A DNA stretch of 61,197 nucleotides from Tenacibaculum holothuriorum (GTDB taxonomy: Bacteria > Bacteroidota > Bacteroidia > Flavobacteriales > Flavobacteriaceae): NCBI RefSeq assembly GCF_002120225.1, contig NZ_LAPZ01000017.1:1-61197 (forward strand), read 5' to 3'. Shown here piece after piece: positions 9,240 to 18,456 of the stretch; the stretch's first letter is position 1, and every line of letters begins with the position of its first letter. A model generated the notes under the pieces. The model was not told where the DNA came from. It searched no databases and saw only the letters and a program-made list of their open reading frames with translations. The translations under genes were made by a program, and so were the position numbers.

Positions 9240-9247
9240 TACTTTTG
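9240..9247 (+). promoter_or_regulatory. Promoter -7 box of the DUF5916 gene
   Basis: TACTTTTG is a perfect TAnnTTTG, 22 bases before the ATG at 9270. It is divergent from the ribosomal operon promoter about 100 bp away. Confidence 0.6.
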
Positions 9248-9269
9248 ATTTGCACTTTCAACTTTAAGA

Positions 9270-11900
9270 ATGAAACTCAAACTAACACTATTTATTACTT
9301 CTTTATTTTGTTTTCAAATAACAAAAGCACAAGAAGGACAAAGCTTAACAAAAAAGGTTTATACCACTAAATTTATTAATGAAGCTCCAGAAATTGACGG
9401 AGAAATTAATGATGCCGTCTGGAAGGGTTTAGATTGGGGAGGAGATTTTACTCAAAAAGCTCCTACGGAAGGAATAGCGCCTACGTATCAAACAAAGTTT
9501 AAGATAGGGTATGATGATAAGTATTTATATATAGCTATAAGAGCTTTTGATGATGAGCCTGAAAAAATAGAGCGAAGACTTTCTAGAAGAGATGGTTTTG
9601 CAGGTGATAGAGTAAATGTGCTAATTGACAGTTATCACGATAAAAGAACGGCTTTTGTTTTTACAACTACGGCTGCTGGTGTTAAAGGAGAAGAAATTGT
9701 AACTAGAAACGGAAATAACTGGGATGCGAGTTGGAATCCGATTTGGTATACCAATGCTGTGATTGATGATAAAGGATGGACAGCTGAGATGAAAATTCCA
9801 TTTAGCCAACTTCGGTTTGGAAAAGCAAAAGAACAAGTTTGGGGATTGAATATTATTCGCCAGTTTTTTAGAGAACAAGAACGATCTTTATGGCAGCGCA
9901 TACCGAATAATGTAGCTGGTTTTGTTTCTGAAGCAGGAGAACTTCATGGATTGATAGATTTAAAATCTCAAAAACAATTGGAAATTCAACCATTTACAGT
10001 GTTACAGTATGATTCTTACGAAAAAGAAGGAAATAATCCTTTTAGAGATGGAAGTGATTTTAAAATAAATGGAGGATTAGATGCTAAAATAGGTGTAACT
10101 AATGATTTAACATTAGACTTAACCATTAATCCAGATTTTGGTCAAGTAGAAGCTGATCCTGGAGCAATAGCTTTAGATGGTTTTCAAATTTTCTTTAATG
10201 AACAAAGACCATTTTTTGTAGAGAATAAAAATATCTTCGATTTTCGATTTGCTAATGGACCAGATAATGTTTTTTATAGTAGAAGAATTGGTAGGAGTCC
10301 GCAAACAAATCCAGATAAAGCTGATGGAGAATATGCTGATGTACCTATTAATACCACAATAATAGGTGCAGCTAAATTCTCAGGAAAAACAAGAGATGGT
10401 TGGTCTATAGGTGTTTTAGAAAGTGTTACTTCAAGCGAATATGCCGAAATAGATAATAATGGAGCAAGAAGAAAAGAGCTTGTTGAACCTTTAACAAACT
10501 ATTTTGTAGCTAGGGCTCAAAAAGATTTTAATGAAAGAAATTCTTATGTTGGGGGGATTTTTACAGCAACTAATAGAGATTTAAAAGGATTGAATAGTTT
10601 GCGAAAAGCAGCCTACACAGGAGGAGTTGATTTTAGACATGAATGGGATGATAGAAACTATTTTATTCAAGGTGATTTTGTAGCAAGTCATGTTGTAGGA
10701 AGTAAAGAATCGATAGAAGCTACTCAAAGATCTTTAACGCATTTGTTTCAGAGGGTAGATGCGAGTCATGTAGAAGTGGATCCGAATAGAACATCATTAA
10801 CAGGAACTGGAGGAAGAGTTTTCGGTGGAAAAAGAGGTGGCGGAAATTGGCGTTACTGGGGAGGTTTAAATTGGAGGTCTCCTGAATTAGAGTTAAATGA
10901 TATAGGTTTTTTAAGACAAGCAGATGAAATTAGACAATTTGCTAATGTTCGTTACTTATGGCAAAATCCAACAAAGATTTATAGAGAAGCAAATGTTAGA
11001 ATGGGGGTTTCTACATCATTTGATTTTGAAGGAAATTATAATCGGATTCAATATACGTTAAGAGGAAATATTAACTGGATTAATAATTGGTGGACTGAAC
11101 TTGAGTTTGGGCACAAGCCAAGGATATTTATTAATACATTCTTAAGAGGTGGACCACGTTGGCGTTATTCAGAAGAAAATTTTGCGGTATTGTTTTTTGG
11201 GTCAGATAGAAGTAAAAAACTTAGTTTCAGAGCAGGAACAGTGCAAAGTGTTACCAAGCAAGATAATTTTGCTTTTAGAAGATATGTGGTAGGATTAAAT
11301 TATCAACCTTTTGATGCGTTGAGTGCTTCGTTAGAAACTACGTTTAATGAGAATCCTAATAAAACTCAATATGTAACTCAGGTAGATTATAATGGAGGGA
11401 AGAGGTATATTCTTGGAAATATCGATCAGCAAACGTGGGCAACAACATTACGATTAAACTATAGTATTAATCCGAATCTGTCTATTCAATACTACGGACA
11501 GCCATTTATTTCAAGAGGAAGATATTCTGATTTTAATTTTGTAAATAATTCTATTGCTGAAGATTTAAATGAGAGAGTAACTTGGTATAATAATAATCAA
11601 ATAACAACTCAATTAGATTCTGATAATGCTGTAGAAAAGTATTTTATAGATGAAAATTTAGATAATGCAAACGATTATGAGTTTGAAAATCCAGATTTTT
11701 CTGTAGTTCAATTCAGATCGAATTTAGTTGTAAGATGGGAATATATACCAGGATCGGAGTTGTTCTTTGTTTGGTCGCAAGGAAGAGCAGCAGGAGCTGA
11801 TCCAAGAGAATCGCTAAGTAGAGGTTTGCAAAATCAAATATTGAACGAACCGTTAGAGAATACATTCTTAATCAAAGCTACTTATAGATTCGTGAGATAA
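9270..11900 (+). CDS. DUF5916 outer-membrane protein with N-terminal CBM9-like domain
   Basis: 876 residues with a signal peptide (KLTLFITSLFCFQITKAQ). Residues about 30-235 form a family-9 carbohydrate-binding-like domain (INEAPEIDGEINDAVWKGLDW; YDDKYLYIAIRAFDDEP; WTAEMKIPFSQLRF). The rest has the DUF5916 pattern: LTLDLTINPDFGQVEADPG, FFNEQRPFFVENKNIFDF, FYSRRIGRSP, then alternating aromatic beta-strands ending in ATYRFVR, typical of an outer-membrane beta-barrel. The family is common in Bacteroidota; its ligand is not established, and the CBM9-like part does not prove sugar binding. Single gene closed by a bidirectional terminator. Confidence 0.88.
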   Translation: MKLKLTLFITSLFCFQITKAQEGQSLTKKVYTTKFINEAPEIDGEINDAVWKGLDWGGDFTQKAPTEGIAPTYQTKFKIGYDDKYLYIAIRAFDDEPEKIERRLSRRDGFAGDRVNVLIDSYHDKRTAFVFTTTAAGVKGEEIVTRNGNNWDASWNPIWYTNAVIDDKGWTAEMKIPFSQLRFGKAKEQVWGLNIIRQFFREQERSLWQRIPNNVAGFVSEAGELHGLIDLKSQKQLEIQPFTVLQYDSYEKEGNNPFRDGSDFKINGGLDAKIGVTNDLTLDLTINPDFGQVEADPGAIALDGFQIFFNEQRPFFVENKNIFDFRFANGPDNVFYSRRIGRSPQTNPDKADGEYADVPINTTIIGAAKFSGKTRDGWSIGVLESVTSSEYAEIDNNGARRKELVEPLTNYFVARAQKDFNERNSYVGGIFTATNRDLKGLNSLRKAAYTGGVDFRHEWDDRNYFIQGDFVASHVVGSKESIEATQRSLTHLFQRVDASHVEVDPNRTSLTGTGGRVFGGKRGGGNWRYWGGLNWRSPELELNDIGFLRQADEIRQFANVRYLWQNPTKIYREANVRMGVSTSFDFEGNYNRIQYTLRGNINWINNWWTELEFGHKPRIFINTFLRGGPRWRYSEENFAVLFFGSDRSKKLSFRAGTVQSVTKQDNFAFRRYVVGLNYQPFDALSASLETTFNENPNKTQYVTQVDYNGGKRYILGNIDQQTWATTLRLNYSINPNLSIQYYGQPFISRGRYSDFNFVNNSIAEDLNERVTWYNNNQITTQLDSDNAVEKYFIDENLDNANDYEFENPDFSVVQFRSNLVVRWEYIPGSELFFVWSQGRAAGADPRESLSRGLQNQILNEPLENTFLIKATYRFVR

Positions 11901-11919
11901 AAAAAATGATTATAAAATA

Positions 11920-11954
11920 AAAAAGCCAGTTATTTTATTAATAACTGGCTTTTT
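11920..11954. terminator. Bidirectional terminator
   Basis: AAAAAGCCAGTTAT and ATAACTGGCTTTTT are perfect complements (14 bp) with a seven-base loop; A run on one side and T run on the other let it serve both the DUF5916 gene (plus) and the OmpA-like gene (minus). Confidence 0.9.
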
Positions 11955-11973
11955 GTATGTTTTGAAACAAGGT

Positions 11974-12822
11974 TTATTCAACTTTTTGATCTAATAAATC
12001 AAAGAACTGATTTAATCTTGGTAAGATAATAATCTTAGTACGTCTGTTTTTTGCTTTGTTAGCAGGTGTGTCATTAGCAACTAATGGAGAAAAACTTCCT
12101 CTACCAGCAGCGATTAACCTGCTAGGAGCTACTTCGTATTTGTCTTGTAATTCGCGAACAATAGAAGTTGCACGTAAAACACTTAATCCCCAGTTGTCTT
12201 TTAAAGAAGAACCTGCTGCTATAGGAGTATTGTCTGTATGACCTTCAACCATAACATCCATTTCTGGTTGTCCGTTAACAACAGTTGCAACTTTAGCTAA
12301 CACTTTCGATGCTTTGTCTGAAATAGTATAGCTTCCGCTTTTAAATAAAAGCTTATCAGAAATAGAAATAAAAACTACTGTTTTTTCAACATTTACTTCA
12401 ATGTCTTGATCGTCTATTCCTTCTTGTAATTCCTTTTTTAAGTGAAAAGCAACTACTAAATTTAAAGAGTCTTTTTTAGAAGCAGCAGCTCTAATTTTAT
12501 TAATGTACTTATCTTTTTTACTTAACTGACTTAAAGTTTCTTTAATATTATCGTTAGCTCCTTGAGTTAAAACTGTTAAGTTTTCTACTTGCTGTAGTGT
12601 GTTTTCTTTGTCTTTCTTTAAATCGTTAACAGTAGCTGTTAAAGTATTTGTCTTGTCTTGAAATCTTTCTTTTTCAACTAAACATTTTGTTAAGTTGTTC
12701 TTTACAGCAACTAACTCGTCTTTTGTTTGCTCGTGTTTAGCTTTTAAAGCTTCTAATTCTTTTGTAGCAGAACATGAGGTTAAAAGTGCTACAGTTACTA
12801 GTCCTAAAAATATTTTTTTCAT
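11974..12822 (-). CDS. OmpA-family peptidoglycan-binding lipoprotein
   Basis: 282 residues. Lipoprotein signal with lipobox LLTSC (Cys17), then a long coiled coil (about residues 20-110, KELEALKAKHEQTKDELVAVK...), then a C-terminal OmpA domain (about 150-275) with EGHTDNTP, LSVLRATSIV, RLIAAGRG and NKAKNRRTKI, the residues that hold meso-diaminopimelate of peptidoglycan. It should link the outer membrane to the cell wall. No beta-barrel is present, so it is Pal/MotB-like in architecture rather than an OmpA porin. Confidence 0.92.
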   Translation of the reverse strand: MKKIFLGLVTVALLTSCSATKELEALKAKHEQTKDELVAVKNNLTKCLVEKERFQDKTNTLTATVNDLKKDKENTLQQVENLTVLTQGANDNIKETLSQLSKKDKYINKIRAAASKKDSLNLVVAFHLKKELQEGIDDQDIEVNVEKTVVFISISDKLLFKSGSYTISDKASKVLAKVATVVNGQPEMDVMVEGHTDNTPIAAGSSLKDNWGLSVLRATSIVRELQDKYEVAPSRLIAAGRGSFSPLVANDTPANKAKNRRTKIIILPRLNQFFDLLDQKVE

Positions 12823-12861
12823 TGTAATCTAAGTTTTTCTGATGTTTCTAGTTACAGTAAG

Positions 12862-12869
12862 CAAAGTTA
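12862..12869 (-). promoter_or_regulatory. Promoter -7 box of the OmpA-like lipoprotein gene
   Basis: Minus-strand TAACTTTG, perfect TAnnTTTG, 39 bases before the ATG at 12822, divergent from the apbE promoter. Confidence 0.6.
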
Positions 12870-12925
12870 ACAAAATGGAGATACAAAAATTACAATTAAC
12901 AATCTTTTATGAAGTACTAAAAATG

Positions 12926-12933
12926 TACTTTTG
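12926..12933 (+). promoter_or_regulatory. Promoter -7 box of apbE
   Basis: TACTTTTG matches TAnnTTTG and ends 19 bases before the ATG at 12953. It supports the inner start, because the longer frame opening at 12842 would begin upstream of this promoter. Confidence 0.6.
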
Positions 12934-12952
12934 TGTTTATAAACTTCATAGC

Positions 12953-13921
12953 ATGAAAAAACTATTTTTTCTTTTGATTTTAGTAGGCTTGTTAGCCTGC
13001 AAGAAAACTGAAACTGTAAAGCTTATTAAGCTAAAAGGCGGTGTATTTGGAACGACATACAATATAACTTATGTAGCTGATAAAAACCACCAACAGTCTA
13101 TAGATAGTTTGTTTTATTTAGTTAATAAATCACTTTCTACATACATACCAACTTCAGATATATCAAAAATAAACAAAGGAGATAGTACAATTGTTGTTGA
13201 TGAAATGTTCAAAGAAGTTTTTAAAAAATCGAAGAGAATATATGCTGAAACAAATGGTTTTTTCGATCCTACAGTTGGGAACTTGGTCAATGTATGGGGG
13301 TTTGGACCTAAGAAAGAGAAAAAAGATTTAGATAGTGTTCAGGTAGATAGCTTAATGAAGTATGTAGGCTTACCCAAAGTAAGTCTTGAAAAAGGAAAGA
13401 TAAAAAAACAATTTCCTGAAATTTATTTAGACTTTAATTCAATAGCAAAAGGTTATGGGATTGATGTTGTTGGAAGGTTTTTAGAATCTAAAAAAATTAA
13501 TAATTATTTAATTGAAATAGGAGGTGAAATAAGAGCAAGAGGTAAGAAACCAAATAATAAATTATGGGCTGTAGCGGTTGAAGATCCAAATCAAGATGGA
13601 ACACAATCGTATGAAAAAGTCATTACTTTAGATAATATGTCTATGGCAACATCAGGGAATTATCGAAAGTATAGAATAGGAAAGAACGGACAAAAATATG
13701 TGCATACAGTAAATCCGATAACAGGTTTTGCTATTGAAAGTAATTTATTAAGTGCCTCAGTTATTGCTCCTGCAGATTGTGCTGATGTAGATGCGTATGC
13801 AACTGCTTTTATGGCAATGGGATTAGAAAAAACTTTAGAATTTACAAAAAAATATCCTCAAATAAAAGTGATTTTAATTTACTTGAACTCTGAAGGGGAA
13901 ATATTAAATTATTCAAATTAA
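12953..13921 (+). CDS. apbE: FAD:protein FMN transferase, lipoprotein
   Basis: 322 residues from the chosen ATG, which gives a lipoprotein signal with lipobox GLLAC. ApbE attaches FMN through a phosphoester to Thr/Ser of exported redox proteins (NqrB/C, RnfD/G) in the periplasm. Motifs: GGVFGTTYNITY, FDPTVGNLVNVWGFG, YLDFNSIAKGYGIDVV, YLIEIGGEIRARGK, MATSGNYRKY, VHTVNPITG, and the metal-site ADVDAYATAFMAMG. No flavinylation target gene (nqr or rnf) lies in this window, although apbE often travels with nqr in this phylum. Confidence 0.93.
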   Translation: MKKLFFLLILVGLLACKKTETVKLIKLKGGVFGTTYNITYVADKNHQQSIDSLFYLVNKSLSTYIPTSDISKINKGDSTIVVDEMFKEVFKKSKRIYAETNGFFDPTVGNLVNVWGFGPKKEKKDLDSVQVDSLMKYVGLPKVSLEKGKIKKQFPEIYLDFNSIAKGYGIDVVGRFLESKKINNYLIEIGGEIRARGKKPNNKLWAVAVEDPNQDGTQSYEKVITLDNMSMATSGNYRKYRIGKNGQKYVHTVNPITGFAIESNLLSASVIAPADCADVDAYATAFMAMGLEKTLEFTKKYPQIKVILIYLNSEGEILNYSN

Positions 13922-13962
13922 AATACCTATATTTAGGTATGGGTTTTTATGAAATGAACCTA

Positions 13963-13970
13963 TAATTTTG
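13963..13970 (+). promoter_or_regulatory. Promoter -7 box of the first WG-repeat-like gene
   Basis: TAATTTTG, perfect TAnnTTTG, 29 bases before the ATG at 14000. Just upstream, 13923-13928 and 13935-13940 (ATACCT/AGGTAT) make a small hairpin followed by GGGTTTTT that may terminate apbE weakly. Confidence 0.55.
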
Positions 13971-13999
13971 CTTGAATTCTTAAAAAATAAAAGAAAAGA

Positions 14000-15292
14000 A
14001 TGGGGATTAAAAGGGGATTTTCGTTTTTCGTTATGTTTTTTTTGGTTGTGAGTCAATATGCACAAACCAATGAGGAAATTGCTGGAGTTTATTTACGTAA
14101 GTCAGAAGAAAGTTATAATACATTAAAAGTTGATAAATCGTTAATGTATTTTGAAAAAGCACTTAAGCTTATAGATTCTGCTCGAACTGCTAAAACTGCT
14201 CGCTTAGGTTCTCTTATTCATTATGAGAAAAAAAATTATAAAGAAGCTAAAAGATATGCAAAAAAATATTTTTCGTTAGCTAAAAATAAATCTTCTGATA
14301 AATACATTGAATTGTTAGATTTATATGTAGATATGGAAGAGAAGATAGCTAAAGAAGAAGAGGAAGAGAGAATTAGAATAGAAGCTGAGAGAAAGAAAAT
14401 GTTAGAGCTTAAAAGGATTGACTCTTTAAAAACTTTATGGAAAAAGCAAAAAGAAAGTTTAAATTTTTCTTTTGATACTTTGTATTCTTTTAATAAGTAT
14501 GGACTTGCACTAGTTAAAAAGGATAATAAGTATGGAATTATAGATGATTTAGGGTATGTAAAAGTTACTCCTTCAGAGTATGAAAATGTTAAAAGTTTTG
14601 ATGGATATTTTTTATTCCTAGATAAGAAAGAAAATCCAACAAAAATATTTTCATATAATTCTAAGACCAAAGAAGGGTATTTGTTACCAGAGATAGAAAG
14701 TTTAAGTTTATTGTCTACCAATTATGGTAAGGTTATGTTACCAAGAGGTAATTCACGTATTGTTTTTTATCCTGAAAATAGTCAACAAGCAATAGTGTTT
14801 GATTTAGATCAGAAAAAGAAAGTAGTTATTTCCGATATAAAAGAATTATTTAAAAGTTTGAAAAAAAACGATTTTATTGATCGTTATAAAGAGGACGATC
14901 TTGAAATAAAAATTCAAGGAGATTGGTACCGTTTTGGAGGGCATTTAGGCGGGAATGTTTATGCTCTTTTTGGTGAAGAAGATACAGTATTACAAGGTTA
15001 TTTACTTAGCAATAAGCAAATTTTAAAAAGTACAGACTACCTTTATTTAGGATGTGCGTATAAAGGGAAATTAGAGGCTGAAAAGAACGGAGAAATATAT
15101 TGGATTGACAATAAAGGCGAAGAGGTAAGCTCTCCAAAAGATATGGTAATAGGATATGGAGGGGAAACAAAAGTTGAAAGTGTAGCGCCTGGAGTTTATC
15201 AATTTTATAAGTTAATAAAAGCAAAAAAATACTTTATAAATAAAGATGATAAATTAGAAACTCTTAAAGAATTTTTAAGGAAAAATAAATAA
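14000..15292 (+). CDS. Secreted TPR/WG-repeat-like protein, paralogue A
   Basis: 430 residues, not assigned to a named family. Signal peptide (FFVMFFLVVSQYAQ). Residues about 22-120 are helical and TPR-like (AGVYLRKSEESYNT, LMYFEKALKLID, YKEAKRYAKKYFSLA), followed by a charged coiled-coil segment (EEEEERIRIEAERKK). From about 165 there are WG-repeat-like strands: GLALVKKDNKYGIIDDLGYVKV, SEYENVKSFDGYFLF, and later IYWIDNKGEEV. It is a tandem paralogue of the gene at 15557, with matching segments throughout. WG-repeat proteins are often surface or toxin-associated; no function can be assigned here. Confidence 0.75.
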   Translation: MGIKRGFSFFVMFFLVVSQYAQTNEEIAGVYLRKSEESYNTLKVDKSLMYFEKALKLIDSARTAKTARLGSLIHYEKKNYKEAKRYAKKYFSLAKNKSSDKYIELLDLYVDMEEKIAKEEEEERIRIEAERKKMLELKRIDSLKTLWKKQKESLNFSFDTLYSFNKYGLALVKKDNKYGIIDDLGYVKVTPSEYENVKSFDGYFLFLDKKENPTKIFSYNSKTKEGYLLPEIESLSLLSTNYGKVMLPRGNSRIVFYPENSQQAIVFDLDQKKKVVISDIKELFKSLKKNDFIDRYKEDDLEIKIQGDWYRFGGHLGGNVYALFGEEDTVLQGYLLSNKQILKSTDYLYLGCAYKGKLEAEKNGEIYWIDNKGEEVSSPKDMVIGYGGETKVESVAPGVYQFYKLIKAKKYFINKDDKLETLKEFLRKNK

Positions 15293-15313
15293 AAATATTT
15301 CGAAGAACAATTG

Positions 15314-15354
15314 AAAATAGGATTGTGGTATTCTTTACTGCAATCCTATTTTTT
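15314..15354 (+). terminator. Terminator between the two WG-like paralogues
   Basis: AAAATAGGATTG and CAATCCTATTTT form a 12-bp stem with a 15-base loop and T run. The remaining 200 bases to the next ATG hold no clear promoter match; the paralogues are therefore separate units. Confidence 0.75.
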
Positions 15355-15556
15355 ATGCAATAAATTAGGCTTGATTTATAATTCATAACAGGTATTTAAT
15401 TACTAGCAAATTCTATTGAATAGAAAGGTGATTTTTCCCCTATTTTTAAAATAATATAGATTTTACTACTTGTTTTTTATAAATTGTATGGAACTAACTT
15501 AGACACGTTTTTTGTAGCCAGTATAAGGGGACAAGCGTTACATAAAAACATATACA

Positions 15557-16831
15557 ATGAAAATAAAACTACTATTGCTATGCAGCAGTATGCTGTCTTT
15601 TTTTTCGTACGCGCAAACAAATCGAGAAGTAGCTAGTACGTATTTACATAAATCAAGACAAAATTATAATAAACCCAAGATAAGCAAGCTTCAACAAGCC
15701 AAATCGCTTGAGTTTATAGATACATTGACTAATGCAGAAGTGGCTCGGTCAGGGAGTTTAATGCATTTAGAGCTTGAAAATTATGAGAAAGCAAAAAAGT
15801 TTGCTGATAGGTATTTTTTATTAGAAAAAAATAAGAGCTCGAGAAAATATCAAGATTTTTTAACAACGTATAGTACTATTGAAGATGTTCTTCGGTTAAA
15901 AAATATGTTGAGAAAATCTAGAGAAGAAAAAATAGCTTTAGAGAAAAAGCGGAAAGATTCTTTAAAAAGTTTTTGGTTTAAAACTTATAATAAGTTTAAG
16001 ATAACGGCTGATTTTATTCAAAATTTCGATACAAATGGTTTTGCGCTTTACAAAGAGAATGAAAAGTACGGAATAATCAACGATAAAGGATTTGTAATAG
16101 TAAAACCAAATGAATATGAAAAAGGAACTCAATTTGATGGTTATTTTTTACTTCAAAATAAAGCGATAAATCCAACAAAAATATTTTGCTTTAACTCATT
16201 TAAAAACAAAGGTTTTATTTTGTCTGATTTAGCAGATGTTAGCCCAAAATCAACTCATTACAGAACAATTATGTTACCAAGAGCTAATGCTCGTTTGGTT
16301 GTGTACCCTAATAGTTTGGACAAGGTTCTGATTTTCGATATGGAAAAAGAAAAATTAGTAAAGCAAAACATTAGTACTACCTTGAAAAAGTTAAAGGAAA
16401 AGAAAATAATCACTAAATATAAAAGTAATAATCAAATAAAAGTTAAAGGAGAGTGGTATTCCTATGGAGGAAGTTTAGGAGATACACATATTCTGTACTT
16501 GCCTAAAACAAATATAATTTATGGGTATTTAGTTGAGAGAGGAGGGAGAATACTTAAGAAATCTGAATATCCGTACATGGGATTTTCTTACAAAGATAGA
16601 AGTCAGGTGATAAAGAATAAAAAAACTTTTTGGATTGATAGTTTTGGAGATAAAGTAAGAAGGCCAATTAATGAATCGGGAATTTATGGAGGAAAGACCA
16701 GAGTAGTAAGAACGAATGATGGAAAATTTCATTTTATTCAAACGATTAATGGTGAAAGATATTTGGTGAATAATAATGAAAAGCTAGAAGATTTAGCTAG
16801 CTTTTTAAAAAAGCATCTAAAGAAAGATTAA
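15557..16831 (+). CDS. Secreted TPR/WG-repeat-like protein, paralogue B
   Basis: 424 residues with signal peptide (LLLCSSMLSFFSYAQ). Same order of parts as the gene at 14000: helical QTNREVASTYLHKSRQNYN, a lysine-rich linker, then KYGIINDKGFVIVKP, FDGYFLLQNKAINPTKIF, RTIMLPRANARLVVYP, KGEWYSYGGSLG, FWIDSFGDKV. Many of these match the first copy nearly word for word (for example INPTKIF / ENPTKIF and KYGII), so it is a diverged tandem duplicate. It runs into the convergent methyltransferase gene after only 5 bases. Unknown function. Confidence 0.75.
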   Translation: MKIKLLLLCSSMLSFFSYAQTNREVASTYLHKSRQNYNKPKISKLQQAKSLEFIDTLTNAEVARSGSLMHLELENYEKAKKFADRYFLLEKNKSSRKYQDFLTTYSTIEDVLRLKNMLRKSREEKIALEKKRKDSLKSFWFKTYNKFKITADFIQNFDTNGFALYKENEKYGIINDKGFVIVKPNEYEKGTQFDGYFLLQNKAINPTKIFCFNSFKNKGFILSDLADVSPKSTHYRTIMLPRANARLVVYPNSLDKVLIFDMEKEKLVKQNISTTLKKLKEKKIITKYKSNNQIKVKGEWYSYGGSLGDTHILYLPKTNIIYGYLVERGGRILKKSEYPYMGFSYKDRSQVIKNKKTFWIDSFGDKVRRPINESGIYGGKTRVVRTNDGKFHFIQTINGERYLVNNNEKLEDLASFLKKHLKKD

Positions 16832-16836
16832 AGAAA

Positions 16837-17604
16837 TTATTTATAACAAACAGGAAGAATTTCTCCTTTCATTAAAGCATATCGCTCTAGTTTTTCTGGG
16901 GCGATTTTTTTTGTGTAATCAATTTCATCAACCTTAAAACCTATTGAACGAAGCTTATCAAAATAATCACGACCATAAACGCGTACATGGTCATATTGAC
17001 CAAAAATTTCAGCACGTTCTTTAGGGTCGGTAATAGAATCGTCTTCAAAAGTAATTTCTCTACTTAAGTCTTGCGGAATTTGAAAAATACCAAATCCACC
17101 AGGTTTCATTACTCTATGTAATTCTTGCATTGCTTTGGTGTCATCAGGTATATGTTCTAAAACATGATTGCAAAAAACAATATCAAAAGAATTATCATCA
17201 AAAGGTAAATCGCAAATATCAGCTTTTACATCAGCAATAGGCGATTCTAAATCTGAAGTGAGATAATCTAAGTTTTTCTGTTTTCTAAAAATATCTAAAA
17301 AGCACTGCTCAGGAGCAATATGTAAAACTTTTAGTTGTTGTTTCGAAGTGAAAAAATCGGTTTCATCTTTTAAGAAAAGCCACATTAAACGATGTCTCTC
17401 TAATGATAGCGTAGAAGGAGAAAGTGCATTCTCTCTTTGAATGCCATAACCATAAGGAAGAAATTTACGAAACGATTTTCCATCAATAGGATCGGTAAAA
17501 TTATCGCCTTTTAACCACCAAGCAATTATAGGACGCACCCAATAACTTACTTTTATTAAAATAGGTCTTGGTATAGTGTTTAATATGGTCTTAAATAAAG
17601 ACAC
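16837..17604 (-). CDS. Class I SAM-dependent methyltransferase
   Basis: 255 residues with the Rossmann methyltransferase motifs: VLHIAPEQCFLDIF (motif I in degenerate form), LTSDLESPIADVKADICDLPF, FDIVFCNHVLEHIPDD (motif IV/post II), and RVMKPGGFGIFQIP. The N-terminal 60 residues are hydrophobic and basic (PRPILIKVSYWVRPIIAWW). It begins 4 bases after map, so it is cotranscribed. The substrate is unknown; related Methyltransf_11 proteins act on lipids, quinones or small metabolites. Confidence 0.85.
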   Translation of the reverse strand: MSLFKTILNTIPRPILIKVSYWVRPIIAWWLKGDNFTDPIDGKSFRKFLPYGYGIQRENALSPSTLSLERHRLMWLFLKDETDFFTSKQQLKVLHIAPEQCFLDIFRKQKNLDYLTSDLESPIADVKADICDLPFDDNSFDIVFCNHVLEHIPDDTKAMQELHRVMKPGGFGIFQIPQDLSREITFEDDSITDPKERAEIFGQYDHVRVYGRDYFDKLRSIGFKVDEIDYTKKIAPEKLERYALMKGEILPVCYK

Positions 17605-17608
17605 GTAT

Positions 17609-18427
17609 TTATAAAACTAAAGGTTGCTGTCTAAACTCATCTTCTTCTTTACTTTCAATTCCTAAAGCATTATAGATGTATTTAAAAGTTGAAAGCAACT
17701 CTGGTTTCCCGTTAATAATAGCAACATCGTGTTCGAAGTGAGCAGAAGGTTTGTTGTCTAAAGTTGTAATAGTCCATCCGTCACTGTGTTGGCGAATTTT
17801 ATGAGTTCCTAAGTTAATCATAGGTTCAATAGCAACTACCATACCTTCAATAAACTTTTTACCACGTCCTCTTTTTCCGTAGTTAGGCATTTCAGGATCC
17901 TCATGCATTGTTTTACCAATACCATGACCTACCAATTCTCTTACAACACCATAACCTCTATCTTCGGTATATTTTTGTATTGCATAACCAACGTCACCTA
18001 CTCGGTTACCAACTTTTAATTGACGGATTCCTTCGTATAAACTTTCTTTAGTTGTATTTAAAAGTTTTTGTGTTTCAGGAGCTATTTCACCAACGGCAAA
18101 AGTATAAGCGTGATCACCGTAAAATTCGTTTTTAATAGCACCGCAATCTATTGAGATAATATCACCTTCTTGCAATGGTGTTTTATTTGGAATACCATGT
18201 ACTACTTGAGAATTAGGACTCATACAAAGTGTATTTGGGAAATCGTATAAGCCTAAAAAACCAGGAATAGCACCTTGCTCACGAATGAATTCTTCGGCAA
18301 GCTTGTCTAAGTATAGCGTAGTTACTCCAGGTTTTACTTCTTTTGCAAGCATTCCTAAAGTTTTAGAAACTACCAAAGCACTCTCGCGCATTAATTCTAT
18401 TTCTTCTCTCGTTTTTTGTGGTATCAT
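17609..18427 (-). CDS. map: Methionine aminopeptidase type I
   Basis: 272 residues from the ATG giving MIPQKTREEIELMRES. A longer frame opens with TTG at 18448, but that codon lies inside a perfect promoter box, so the inner start is right. It removes the initiator methionine from nascent proteins. Metal ligands are seen in order: IDCGAIKNEFYGDHAYTF (two Asp), ELVGHGIGKTMHEDP (His), VVAIEPMINLG (Glu), and FEHDVAI (Glu). It is followed by a methyltransferase gene 4 bases downstream. Confidence 0.96.
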   Translation of the reverse strand: MIPQKTREEIELMRESALVVSKTLGMLAKEVKPGVTTLYLDKLAEEFIREQGAIPGFLGLYDFPNTLCMSPNSQVVHGIPNKTPLQEGDIISIDCGAIKNEFYGDHAYTFAVGEIAPETQKLLNTTKESLYEGIRQLKVGNRVGDVGYAIQKYTEDRGYGVVRELVGHGIGKTMHEDPEMPNYGKRGRGKKFIEGMVVAIEPMINLGTHKIRQHSDGWTITTLDNKPSAHFEHDVAIINGKPELLSTFKYIYNALGIESKEEDEFRQQPLVL

Positions 18428-18445
18428 CTTAAAAAAATTGAAGCG

Positions 18446-18453
18446 CAAATTTA
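18446..18453 (-). promoter_or_regulatory. Promoter -7 box of map
   Basis: Minus-strand TAAATTTG, perfect TAnnTTTG, 18 bases before the map ATG at 18427. It decides the start of map. Confidence 0.65.
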
Positions 18454-18456
18454 CAG

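Noticed and set aside
12842..12952. Longer apbE frame starting at 12842
   Set aside because: It would precede the predicted promoter and hide the lipoprotein signal; the ATG at 12953 gives a proper lipobox.
18428..18448. Upstream TTG start for map
   Set aside because: The codon lies inside a perfect TAAATTTG promoter box, so it would not be transcribed as a start.
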